Notes under the pieces: generated by a model
Seen by the model: only the letters and a program-made list of their open reading frames with translations
The model's database searches: none
Told to the model about the DNA's origin: nothing
Assembly: GCA_030077755.1 (NCBI GenBank)
Contig: JAQJZZ010000004.1
Span: 744,001 to 808,000, forward strand
DNA: 64,000 bases
Origin: Filosporella fistucella
Taxonomy: Eukaryota; Ascomycota; Leotiomycetes; Helotiales
Direction: 5' to 3'
Program-made: the position numbers and the translations under genes
In this document: positions 36,701 to 48,530 of the stretch, one piece after another
Layout: each line of letters begins with the position of its first letter
Numbering within the stretch: position 1 is the stretch's first letter

Positions 36701-39700
36701 TAGGTCAGTCAAATGGGATTGTAGAAACACGGAACTTGAGAGCTCTATCATTGAAGAGGTCGTAAGAGATGTTAAGAGTTGAATTTGGGTCTTTGATGAT
36801 GAACTTGACGAGAGGTTGATTGTTGGTATAATCGGTACTTCTGTCGAGGTTGGCTGAGCGAGAGCAAGTGTAGGACTTGAGCTAGGGCTAGGGCTGGGGC
36901 TTGGACTTGGATTCGGTGGTGGAGTGAACGACGCCTGTGAAGCAATGGTGCTTCCAGGAGGAATATTGATTCTAGTCGATGTTACATGTGGAGATGTACC
37001 AGACGCAATTTCCAGCTTTCGAACCTCTATATAGACACCCCCTCTCCTTCTCAGTACCAAGGTCGCTGCAGCTCCTCCGCAAATCTGGCTTGGGTCTCCA
37101 GGGCAAGGTGAATTGCAGTTTCCAGGCGTGAGTGGGTAGTCTAACATCGTCAGAGCACAGAAGCATGCTCCAGGTTCGATACCCGCAGAATTGTAATGAC
37201 CATTATTGGCGTTAGACGAACAGGCACTGATACATTGTGCAGCAGAGTTTTGTATGGGCTACCATGATATACGAACACAAAAGGCATGTCGAGTGGTCCG
37301 CCTGTACCAGTAGCGTCGAATTAACAGCCTACGTCAACATACTAGCCGATTAGCGATTAAAACTCTAGAACTATAGTTGCAGCTGCTGCTGCTCGCTCCG
37401 ACAGACTCCTTGAAGAAACGACCATGGCACTGACAACTGTAGAGATTTCAAGCTCCAACTAATGAGTGACAAGTACAGACTCGACGAAAATGCTTGTTGA
37501 ACATTCATGGAGGACCGGACAAAGTTGAATGTGAATTACCCCGCTTCGGTCTTTGCAACTACGCTCTCTGTGTCGCTTAGGTTTGCTGACTGGGCTTGAT
37601 AGACCAGAAAAAGAGCTCCATTCCACGAATGTGTTCCAGGAGAAAGTGGGTGAAATCATCGTGGCCGCCCATGGTGGGCTGTACGCCGGAGATGAAGGAG
37701 GGTGACCTGAAAGAGTGGGGGATCCTACCACCGGTAGCCCCAAAATTGTAGACGTGCTGAGGTTCATGGCAGAATCTTCTGAATCTATGGAACTATAAAT
37801 GGTAGGTGTACCATTAAGAGAAGTTGCCGGCATGTTCTCTGATGTTTTAGTCGTTGAAGATGCAGGCATGGCATAGCTGTTTGGCGACGAATCTAACCTG
37901 GTTTGACTGCTTGTTCCCAGTAAGGGGGCAACTTGCGCCGAAGATGCCTCCTGGTCGCCTAGTGAGGTCGAGACGTCGTTTCGAAGCGAAAGCACAGGAA
38001 AGAAACTGGAAGTGGAGCTACTGGATGTAATTTCGGGAATATCGTGCGTCGACATAGTCGGCGTCAGCAACGAGCTCAGTTGTAATATTCCGGAGCTGTA
38101 GATACTGTGAATGTGTCAACGCTACTGAGGCTGGTCACCGCAAGATTGGACTTTGTAAGTAAAGATATGCCCAAAGTTGATGAAGACAGAGGAAACTTGT
38201 CAATGTCGCTTGGAACTGTCGATTCAAAACTGCCACTTGACATCTGGGGCGCGACAAAGCTTAGGTAGTCCGAAGGAAAGATGCAGGGGGCGATGTTTGG
38301 AGCTCAGATATCGAGGCGCTCTGCAATGAGTGTCTAGCAGACGATTCTGGCGCGTGCGTCGAGGAATAACGGAGATCATCGACATCCCGAGACGCTGATA
38401 AGCCGGAAATTGGACTATGAGCTGAATCAAGGCTCGATGTTGTCTCCAGGTCTGCAACAGAACTACTAAGCCCTTCTGTAAGCAAAGTGCTGTGAGGTGG
38501 CACAGCTGAAGAAAGTACTGTTGGAGAGGTGACTATAGTTGCCTCCGACTGAACCGAAGAGAGCCAAAGATGACTGGTGCTTGAATATGAATCCCGATTG
38601 CTGTTGGTGCTTGCTTCCGTAATTATGACTTGGGACTGAGTTTCGGACATAGCAGTTTCGCTCAGAAAAATGGAAGTGACTGCTAAATGAGAGTTTAAAG
38701 GACTGCCTTCCACCGAATTGCCCGATGTGTGAGTCGTGACGGAGTGTTCATCTTTCGATGATAAGATCGTTGGCGACTCTGAATTAACCGTTGTAGTCAA
38801 ATGGCTGGCGGACACCATGGTGCTCTGGAGCTCTACCCCCAAGACCACTGATGTTTGCACATTTGACTAGGATGATGAGACAAGTCCAGTCTCTGTTGCC
38901 TTGGAAGAGGTACTTGTTGGTCGAAGCTCGCTAGAGGACGCTTGAACAAAGTCCAATGTTGTTGACAGAATGGATATCCCCCGCTCAGCGCTTGATTCCG
39001 TCGAAGAGACAGTACCAGTCATCGATGTCTCTTCACTGAGGTTTGCGGCGTTGCTTCAAGTGGCAAAAGACTCGTAGAGGATGTGGAAGCAGAATTCCAC
39101 TTCAGGCCAATTGCTCTTGAATGGATTATTGTGGAACTTGGCCCGATTGTGCCCTCCGTGACACTTGACAAACCTGCAGGATAGCCTACGCTCGTACTTT
39201 TCACCTGCACCGCAGAGGGCGTGAATTGGGAAGTAGCTGGCGAGGACAAACCGATCACAGGTACGATTGTTTGAGCATTTACGCTAGAGCTCGTAACAGG
39301 GTCTGCATACGAATTGACAGGCGACCACTCCGTAGAGGACACTGAAGTATATCCGTCGGGGGAGGAAAGGCTTACACCCTAAGACGTGGACACTGGATTT
39401 GAAATTGTGGGGGATGTAAGCATGGTAGCACTCGAAAGAGGAGATAGTGAGCTTTCGATCCCCAGAGTGGTTTGCTCTATAGTTTTGGAAAGTGATCCAG
39501 ATTCGGTGAGGCTCGATAATAGAATTCTAGACCCCATTGAAGTCTGTGTAGAAATAATATATATGGATGAGGGAGAATTCGTACTCAAAAAGAGTCAGAT
39601 GTTTCGCTGGTAAGACTAGTTGGTTTTGGCTCCAAAACTGTGAAGAGTGAGATGCTCATAGCAGAGCTGCTTGGAACAACACTGTCTATTGAAGTCAACC

Positions 39701-41982
39701 AAGATAAAATTTGCTCTTCCACAGCGACTACCGTGCTTGTTGAGACATCTGCATGCAGGTCAATGGCTGGTAATGTATAAGAGGACAAGGTTATCGATTA
39801 TTAGGCTATGCTGCTCTGTTCCGGCACATTCGTACTGCCACCTGTGCTGGAAATGATGTTGAGGGCGATTGAGGATGAACTTGGCTGCCCTGGTTCAGTG
39901 CTACCGCTTTCGGGATGAAAGGCGAGGTTTCTTTTGGAGCTGCGAAGTCCAAGCTCTTATTGCCAGTGTTAGATGTCAGGCTGGAGGTAGTTGGAGTCGT
40001 CATAACACTTACTGAAGACCTACTAGATTGGGGAAGTGTAATATCAGTCGATATGGAGGCAATTGACAGAGTCAGGCTGGGAATTTGTCTGCTCAGGCCG
40101 TTAACACTGGATTCTGAAGATATGTTGATGATGGCACTGCTTTCACCTTGCTGATAAGGCTTTCTTCGAGCTGCTCGAATATGTGAGGCGCACATTAGTA
40201 GTAGCCTCTTTCGTGCTTTCGGCGAAAGTAGGCGACGATGGGGCTGATAAAGTTACATCGTACTGATTGATACCCAAGGAATTGGAGGAGAGAACGAATT
40301 TGATAGTCGATGAAGACTGTAGCTCATTTGTAGACGGTACGGTACCGCTGTCACTGACATCAGACGAGGACACAGAAGGCATTTCCGATTTAACAGTGAC
40401 TGAGGTGATTGAATACAAAGAATATTCACTATTTGTAGAGGGTTGAACCTCAACACTAGAGCTTGACAAAACTCCTGCCATGAATGTAGTTGGAGGTGAA
40501 GGAGTCCTTGAGCTAATTATCTCCCCCTCCGAACTCTGAGATCCTGAGGCAGGCGAAATTGATTGAGAAGACAGCGTTACCATGGCTGGGGCTTGAGTAG
40601 ACTCGCGTGATGAAAGAGGCACCATCGTCGTAGTTGGCTGCTCGTGGTCTAAACTCGTATCTCCTAATGACTCTCCTAATGACTCCAAGGTAGGTTGGAA
40701 CGTTTGTGTTGATGTAAAATCTCGTGTAGATGTCTCAGATTCTCCAATTGCAAGAGTAGAAGTATCTCCCACCGACTTCAACGATGTCAAAATATTGGCT
40801 TGAGCAATAAAAGTGGATGATAATAACCTCAAAGTCAATGATTGTTCTTGATTCTCAATACTCGATACAGGAATGCTAGCACGCAAATCACTAGATCTGT
40901 AAGGCGACGAAGCGATTTCGGGAAAACCTTGATGCGAGTTGCAATCCCGAGCTCTGTGTCGTCGAGAGAGCATATATGGCAGAAGTTGCGAGATCATTGC
41001 TCATTATTTGGGCTACAACAACTAGTGAACTCGATTGTGGAAAGCCAATGGAGCTAGTTGACAAATCTCGAGACGAGCCGCCAACCGATGAGCTTGAATC
41101 TTGTAGGATATTAGACTCGGGACTAGCGCCCAATACTGCCGAAGAGGTTGGGATATAAGACACAAACATGACACTCATGAGTGAGCTTTTAGGGTTGCTG
41201 ATCCCCGAAGTGAAAGTTGGGAGAGCTTGGCCCACACCGGAGGACAATCTAGCTACTAGAGAAATGGTCATATAATTCTGAGGGCTGAACACACTGGTGG
41301 ACAAGATCACATTATCTTGTACAGTGGAGCTTATAACCACTATATTTGAGGCTTTGGTGTTTGCCAAGGCAGAGACTGATGGAGTATCTTCGGTATTGAC
41401 CAAAGCCGTGGCAGAAGGCAGCGCAGTCAAGCTGGAGGAATCTTGGGTTGACCTTGAAACGCCCTCACTGCTGACCCTCGTTGGTTAAAGAGGGGAGGAG
41501 CTTAGAAGGCTTTAGTATGAATGTCCTAGCGATGATTTGTGTCCGCTCATAGTGGTTGATGATTCGTCCAGAACTGCGAAAGATTTTGCGTCGTTGATGG
41601 CAGTAAAAGACTCCATGGTACCAAAAATGGACGAGGCAGCATTCCGGGTCTCGCCATAAGTCTCTACAGAAGGCTGGTAGAGCTGGATCGATTCTGCGGA
41701 TTGGTTCGACAATAGAGAGGTATAAAACGTGTAAGATGTTTGACTTGTAATATCTTGAGCAAAAGCAATGCCCAAAAACGCAGCTAGTTGAACGATCACA
41801 AGAATAATGATGAGTATTTTGACTACCAAAAGCGATACTCGCTTTAGGGTAACGATCGGCACATCATTTGCTATATAATTTTGATCAATTCTTGCATAAT
41901 GTTTTGTTAATGGAATGTAGGCAACGTCATTCTCACAGGTTGCTCACTGATGTTTCCATCTGCACAAAATCTCGCCAAACAT
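33735..41982 (-). pseudogene. Decayed large Ser/Thr-rich WSC-domain cell-surface protein gene
   Basis: One minus-strand coding unit of about 8.2 kb is traceable but broken throughout. A plausible start is the ATG at 41982 with a 57 bp intron (41891-41947). This leads to a hydrophobic signal/anchor segment (VVKILIIILVIVQLAAFLG). About 2000 codons of Ser/Thr/Val-rich, mucin-like sequence follow. A Cys-rich WSC-like region at about 37010-37250 has CPGDPSQICGG and GACFCALT. A more complex C-terminal domain ends at 33735 (TRWGITSDDIILYTQ and CIGYSGSKGKYLDRDI). In-frame stops (near 41,513, 41,483, 39,816, 39,378, 38,870 and 34,942) separate parts that continue in the same frame. Frame changes occur near 40.95, 40.15, 39.6, 38.1, 35.92, 34.6 and 34.1 kb. 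WSC proteins are cell-wall sensors or adhesins. No long intact frame remains, so a functional product is unlikely unless the assembly is wrong. Two adjacent genes are also conceivable. Confidence 0.75.
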
Positions 41983-42167
41983 ATTTAAGCTCTGGAATGC
42001 GGGTGACAAAGTTTAAGAAGCTCGACTAAGAGATTAAGTTCATAAAGGTTTCGCCACAATGATTTGATAGATTCACGAAATGGGAGTGGCACTTGCCAAG
42101 GTCGAACGGTATTCTCTATAAATTCGTAGGTCTCGTTGGAGCAAAGTCCGCTAACTAAACAGATATC

Positions 42168-43435
42168 CTATTGCACTTTCCTTCTAGTATGCTCCAAAAC
42201 CGTCTTGATGCCCGGATCCAGTTCATCGAATGCCAGTAGCTGGTCGATCCATGCTCTTGTCCTCTTAGCAAATTCCACCTTATCCTTCGTTCTCTCCAGC
42301 GATTCCTTCAGTCGGTCCAGAGTAGAACCAAGAGCCAATGCAAAATCTGCCGAGGTTGGAGCAAATCCCAGAATAGGCTGTCTGACATAGCAATTACAGG
42401 TAAACGGATCGATGGGATATAGTTCGGTCATGCAATCAAGAACATGCTGCAGAATTTTTGGCAGACACCGAACTTGTGAGAATGTCGCAAACATATCGAA
42501 AAAATCTTCAGCAGCCGACGCACAAAAGAACGGCTGCTTCCTAGCAGCATCGAAGATTGCAAGTGGAATGGCACCATTGAGGGCTGGCGTTGTCATGGGG
42601 TCCTTGGTGGCTTCAGAGTCAACCTGGACACCTTCAACCATGCTTGGGCGAAGGGTGTTCGCCTTGAAGTCGGGAATTGGGATAACATCCTCTGTTGGAG
42701 GGAACGGCATAACTTCATCTTCTTCTCCCACAACAACTGCATCCTCGTTCGAATCGTCAAAGTCCAGTCCAAGAATCTTCCTGCGCATCGCGATTTTGGC
42801 TAGATATATCATTTCCAGCTTCGCATACTCGATCCATAAATCCTTACTCCTCGTGCAAAACCTCGTCCCTCTTTGCATATAACTTCTAGCGCCATTCATA
42901 TCTGCCTCTGTCTCCAATGTCCACCGCGCGGCATAAAGCCATAGCTCTGATTTTGTAGGGTGGAGTCGAATGGCAGAGGTCAGAATGGTTTTGAACTTCT
43001 TTGTCGCATTGGCTGTTCGTGCAGCTTCGAGATACGACATCCATAACGCAACATCTCCAGGGTGTTTCTTGGTCCCTCGGTCAAATATGCTGAATATCCT
43101 GCCTTGGCCAGAGTGTGATGTGCTACCCTTGATTTTCAGACGTTTGCACCGTTTTGCCCGAAGGTTCTCAAGTCCAATTTCCCAAGCTGCGTAACGAGCA
43201 AATTCCACTGGCTGTGACCCTCTTGCTAGAACTCTATGCTCGAAGTCTGATCTCTTCTTTACCAAGGTCCTGATCTCCTCCTGTAGATCGTCAGTCCGTG
43301 TTTTAGAGCAGGCTGTGAAACGAATCGGGGTGAAACATAACCTACCTCTGTGAATATCTTTTTCTCTTTGAACTCCTGCAGCTGAGGAACAGCCTGTTCC
43401 AGATAGAAACGCGCTTTGTCGCTTGTGCCCGACAT
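42168..43435 (-). CDS. UTP6: Utp6, U3 snoRNA-associated small-subunit processome protein
   Basis: Two exons (43435-43346 and 43280-42168) encode 400 aa, with a 65 bp intron in phase 0. The N-terminus MSGTSDKARFYLEQAVPQL and the IFTEEEIRTLVKKRSDFEH block around residue 30 match the Utp6 signature. HAT (half-a-TPR) repeats follow: RYAAWEIGLENLRAKR, DVALWMSYLEAARTANATK, ELWLYAARWTLE and DLWIEYAKLEMIYL. An acidic linker (about residues 215-245) precedes the helical C-terminal half. In yeast, Utp6 is part of the UtpB subcomplex and is needed for 18S rRNA maturation in the nucleolus. The gene is head to head with CWH43, separated by 328 bp, and its stop lies only 185 bp from the start of the broken WSC gene. 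Confidence 0.92.
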
Positions 43436-43763
43436 CGTGGATTTATTGTAATGAGTTGTGTAGGTCAAGCTTCGTTCATCGAGGAATTATCTCCCTCGAT
43501 TTTATTTTGGCGGTGAAAACCGGCAAATTCCCAATGGGCTTAGTGAATTTCCAGCGGAGGAGGCTTTCTGGCTTTTGTGGGGAGGCTGGCACGATTGGGT
43601 TGGTGGTCATCGGCCAGCCGATCGTTCGTTCGCGCCGGAAACAACTCCTCAAACCTTTTCTCTCTTCCTCCTCGCAACGCGTCTATCTTTCGCAACCTCA
43701 CGTCTCTGCCTCCCGGATTCTCGGATGACATTCTTTTGGATGTGAACTTGCTATTACGATACC
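43436..43763. promoter_or_regulatory. Compact bidirectional promoter, UTP6 and CWH43
   Basis: Only 328 bp separate the two ATGs of outward-facing essential-type genes. Regulatory signals for both must lie here or inside the genes. No TATA box is obvious, which fits housekeeping genes. Confidence 0.5.
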
Positions 43764-46700
43764 ATGGCACCCAAATTCAAGGATGGCGATGTTGTCCTCG
43801 CCTTTTCTGGTAAATGGGTGTCCTGGATTCACACTGCGATGGCGTACAGTAAGTAAACATGCAATTACTCGAAAATTTATATTTTATTGATTTTTGTTTT
43901 AGCTGCTTTCCTCAGCGCTTTGGTTGTTGGTGTATCCTTACATTACCACAAGATTGTCCAGAACGAGTACTATGGATATCCGGATGAATGGTTTCCCTCA
44001 GTGTCCGCGACGATTGGCGATCGATATCCTGAGAGATCCTTTTTCATGGTCTTCATTGCGCTTACATCAGGTACAAATTCATTGTGATCTGGGAAGATAT
44101 CAATCAATTGGCAGATTGTTAATGGGAGATTAGGTCCTCGATTTGCCCTCGTGGGCTTGTGGTACTTACTCACAGCTCGACCCAATGCGACTCTTCCCAA
44201 ATTCGTCGCCTTTATGGGCGCATTCCGAACACTGACGTGTGGGGGGTGGACATACGTAACATCAACAGATGATCATGATTGGCACGACATTTTTATGATC
44301 TCTTACTTGGTTGCAACACTGCCATGGACTCTTGGTTGCTTGGCTCTGAGCCCGAACAACGCCCGAGCAGTAAAGTATCGAAAATATCTCGCATCCGCTT
44401 TCTTTGGAACGCTTGTCCCTCTGATATATTTCTTCATCCAACATAAAGTTCATAAGGTTGCAGGAGGTAAGAACGATCCGGCATCCCAAGTGAACTTATA
44501 AGGAAACTGACTATTCACTCAGCATATACTACGTATGCTTTCTTCGAGTGGGCTTTGATTTTATTTGACGTAGCGTTTGATGCTGTTACTGCTCTCGACT
44601 TTGAGACGTTCGAATTGGTTGTCAAAGACGTGAAAGGATCAAGCAAGGGGTACGTCCATTGGCTTCCGAAATAGTTCGTGTACATTATGTATTTCAACGA
44701 CAATACATATTTTGAATATTTCTAAAAATTACTTCTGTGCAGAAACAACAAGATGGTCGCCGACGCCGTTCTTGAAAAAGAGTTTGTGATCTCAAAACAA
44801 CCCCAGCAAATCTTCGACTAACCATGGGTTTCAGAAAAGATAAGCAGGTAAACCAAGTATTTGGCCAAGCTTTCTCATGGGGTGAAGCAATCGATGCAAC
44901 AGCAGACATTTACAATGGGGTAAGTAGGGTACTGTCGCTTAGAAGGCCTAACTAAGTTGTTGAAGTTCGTCTTCTGGTCGATGCTGACCTCTTTGGGGGT
45001 TGTCGTGTGGTGTAAGTGTCCCGTTGAATATTTCCAGAGCCTGCTAATGAATACAGACTTTCCATTATGGCATATGGGTATCTCGGGTTATGAAGTGATG
45101 GTCATGTCGACTATCTCACCGTTCCTTCTTGCTAGCCGCTCATTGCGTTCGCTTGTGATGAAAAATCTTAGAATTTGCCATCTATTATCACTTTGCGGTC
45201 TACTTGCGTATCAAGTTCTGAATCCGGCATTTCGTCTATTTACGGTGGGCTTTGGTGTATGGATGTCATGCCTCTCTTGGGCAGCGACTTGGTATTCAGA
45301 AGCGGGCCAACCGGGACGTTTGGAGTCAAAGATATCTGCCTGGACAATTGGACTTATTGCTCACAGCGTCATCAAATTTGCATGGCAAACCAGCAACCCC
45401 ATCTGGCCAACATCACACGCTTCCAATGGGGGTTGGAATGGAATAGGATTTATTCTCGCGGTCTTGGCTGTCATTCGCTCCACAAGAAAAGCTCCCGTAG
45501 CTGGAAGTGAGCTTGCGATTCAAGGCCGAAAAGAAGGGTCATCCCTGTTAGCCGCGTTGGGCATCGCTGGGCTGTTCTTCGGAATGCACTCTCTATTATC
45601 AGATTCCAGTACGATGATTCTTTGGGTTTGGGAAGGCTATCCAGTCAGAGGTCCCATCGCAGCTCCTCATGGTGCCTGGACTATTATTGCCATGGGTGGA
45701 GGATTAATTTTGGGTCTCTTCAATGAACAGCTCGCTCGTAGCTGGGCCCTTTATGGTCTTGGGTGCGTGGGAGCAGCCATGTTGACCCTCTACAGCCACT
45801 GGAAGGGATATTATGGTGCCCTTATCTTGACAATCTATCTCATGGCTGCGTCGGTACCGCTGATCGGGTCAGCTGCCAGAAAGAGCCCAGCGGCCACCTT
45901 CGGTCTTGGCTTTCTAGTTTACAACTTCCTAGTACTGTTCCATGTCTGGGTGGTGGCGTATGCTTTTGTACCTGGAGGTCCCCTGGTTCGAGAACATACC
46001 GATTGGGTCATGACAACAACGATGCTTCTCATTGGCTGTGGTGTATTTACCTCTGTCTCTTCCACTCCAACAGCCCAGCGCAAACGCTTCAATGCGTATC
46101 TGAACTCTCGCAAGCAACGTTCATACTTCTTGTATGTTCTTGGTTTCCTCCAGCTCATGGCAGTATCAGTAGCATACCTTCGCTTCCCAACTTACGATTA
46201 CACACCTTATCATAAGGATGATAAGATCTTCACTGCAGGTATATGGACAATCCATTTCTCTCTCGATAATGACATGTGGTCATCCGAGTACCGTATGCGC
46301 GATGTTATCAAAGAATTAGAAATTGATGTTATCGGCCTCTTGGAATCAGACCTACAGCGCATTATTATGGGTAATCGAGATACCACACAATTTCTGGCAG
46401 AGGACCTCGGAATGTATGTCGACTATGGACCAGGTCCCAATAAACACACATGGGGTGCTGCTTTGCTGTCGAAGTTCCCAATTGTCAATTCCACACATCA
46501 CTTGCTCCCCTCACCCGTTGGCGAGCTTGCTCCAGCCATTGAAGCGACCCTCGATATTTATGGCGAGCTGGTTGATGTTTTTGTTTTCCATTCGGGACAA
46601 GAAGAGGATCCAGAGGATAGAAGATTGCAGTCCGAGTATCTGTCGAAATTAATGGGTGCCTCACCGAGACCTGCTGTGTTACTTTCGTATCTGGTCACCA

Positions 46701-47038
46701 AACCACTTGAGGGTAACTACAACACATACGTTTCAGAAGTTAGCGGGATGCACGACATCGATCCTAGTGACTGGGACAGGTGGTGTGAATATATCCTTTA
46801 CAAGGGACTGAAGAGGACAGGTTATGCCAGAGTGAGCAGAAGCACTATCACAGACACTGAGATCCAAGTAGGAAAATTCAAGGTCGGTGAGAAAGAAAGT
46901 GAGATCGAAGAGGTGCGAAATGCAAGAATCAGCGAAGACCAAGTCCCAGAAGGGATGCGCTTCCCACAACTCTTCCGTGGTGATGGTGTCAGAGGACACA
47001 AGTACCATGTCTTTGACGAACCATGGTATTACGCCTGA
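43764..47038 (+). CDS. CWH43: Cwh43, GPI-anchor ceramide remodelling protein
   Basis: Eight exons encode 954 aa, close to yeast Cwh43 (953 aa): 43764-43848, 43903-44070, 44134-44466, 44523-44649, 44743-44781, 44835-44919, 44966-45011 and 45057-47038. All splice phases agree. One donor is non-consensus (GTTTGT at 44782), chosen because only it preserves the frame. The N-terminal part is a PGAP2/Frag1-like multi-membrane region, then SFVFWSML-like [15 protein letters not shown] and [14 protein letters not shown]. Many further membrane segments follow. The C-terminal 270 residues form an endonuclease/exonuclease/phosphatase-like domain ([49 protein letters not shown]). In yeast it replaces diacylglycerol with ceramide on GPI anchors in the ER/plasma membrane. 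The last intron is 45 nt and stop-free, so its retention would keep the frame. Confidence 0.93.
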
Positions 47039-47935
47039 GTCTGTCACTGAAACTCAATCATTTTCTTTGTTGCAGATGGGAGGCATGGATGGGTTGGGGA
47101 AAATGATACTCTTTATGCTTGCATGACTTTCCGAGAAGTAATAAGGGAGGTTTGTATGATAGGAATAGATACCTAGGGCACGGCGGAACCCTGATTTAGC
47201 CAGCGTTGTATATTCAATTGGCGTTAAGCCTATAAAGAACATATCTCGACACGTTTTCTCTTTTGGCACGTCGTCTTTTCCCGCCCTCTATTCCTGAGTC
47301 TTGAATAACCGAAAGACCTCGGGTTTATGTTTTATCTTCTCAATTGTTAGTTGATCTTCTCGATCTATCATCTGAATGAGGTTGGGTAATTGCCTGGGTC
47401 TGAACCCAATTGCTGCTAGCATTTCGGTTCGGACGGATCGTTTCGTTTCCGTATTTTCCCCGCCCGTTCAGTGACCCTGAATAAAGTCAAGCGACAAGTA
47501 GCCAATCAAGAAACATTCATTTGACATTATGAAGAAGCTTATCCTTTAGTTGGCAGCGCTCCTGTTGATCTTCTGGACGAGCGGACGAGATGTCTCTAGT
47601 CTCTATTTCTCTCACTTGAAGAGTCATTCAATTTGTGAGAGCTTCGACGTCACATTTAAGGTTGAATTTTTATATTCCACGCATGATTATCTAGTCAGCC
47701 TTTGATTTTGATAAAGTTGAATATTGCTAATCCATCAAATCAATTACCTCGCTCTTCTCTGGAAGTCGAACCATGGTTTTGGAATCACCAAAGGTGATAA
47801 AATTTGACACCGTCATTCCCCGCTTTCGAAACGCAGATCTTCCCCACACTAAATATAAGCTTATATACTCCCACGTCAGATCATCAGGCATCCAGAACTT
47901 CCTTTCCTACTTGATGAGTATTTCTAATTAACAAC

Positions 47936-48100
47936 ATGCCGAATTTCCCATTTGGGGTCTTGGCTGCCCAAGATGGGTCTTCAAATTTGGTTGCGAGTCA
48001 GTGTTTTGATCACTCATCGCCAAAAGAAGCAACAATCGACAGCGGACATGGTCCCTTACTTCCCATTAAGTCGAGGCCTATTTGCAATAGTGACAGTTGA
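47936..48100 (+). CDS. Possible small ORF, 54 aa
   Basis: An ATG in good context (ACAACATGC) opens a 54-codon frame ending in TGA. A TATATA-like sequence lies about 70 bp upstream (47861-47867), followed by a TC-containing leader, the layout expected of a fungal promoter. The peptide has no signal sequence and no family I know. It may be a genuine short gene, an upstream ORF of an unannotated transcript, or chance. Confidence 0.2.
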   Translation: MPNFPFGVLAAQDGSSNLVASQCFDHSSPKEATIDSGHGPLLPIKSRPICNSDS

Positions 48101-48454
48101 TGAGAGGCCTCGATGCCTCCCGAGATTGTCATCTACCGGCTGCAGACTCGGGAACGGCGTCATATCAAGGGCACCTGAGGCGTTTTGAAGATCTTGCGGC
48201 GTTCACAGAAAGAGCTCCGTAGGGGCTCGATCTAAAGTCGTCTTCTCTCTTCCCGGGTCTTGAGGTCGTATCATGGAGTTATTTCCGCGATTTCTGAGCT
48301 TTAATGAAGTCCCTTGAGATCTTCGGATCATCAGTGGCGTTCCCAACATTCTGAAGGCTTGCGAAATCCGGGGTACGTTCGGCATTTCATCTTGGAGAAG
48401 ATAATCAAACATTCGGTAGGTGGGACATTGGTATCTCCATCATACACTCTGAAC

Positions 48455-48462
48455 TATATAAA
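48455..48462 (+). promoter_or_regulatory. TATA box of the peroxygenase gene
   Basis: TATATAAA lies 69 bp upstream of the ATG at 48531, the normal spacing for an inducible fungal promoter with a short leader. Confidence 0.55.
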
Positions 48463-48530
48463 GCTGTGGTTCGTCCACGACGACTTTCTGCATTGATACT
48501 CCTGAACTGCTCACGATTCTAGGCTTCAAG

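Larger units (their letters stand above)
47039..48530. other. Intergenic region between CWH43 and the peroxygenase gene
   Basis: About 1.5 kb with no supportable large gene. It holds a small ATG frame (47936-48100, listed separately) and the peroxygenase TATA box at 48455-48462. The 48100-48400 stretch contains repeated GAGATCTT and CTTCGGATC-like words but no coherent frame. Confidence 0.55.

Noticed and set aside
34941..41430. Calling the Ser/Thr-rich open stretches ten separate genes
   Set aside because: They are consecutive on one strand, share composition, continue in the same frame across single stops or overlap at frameshifts, and lack promoters or starts of their own.
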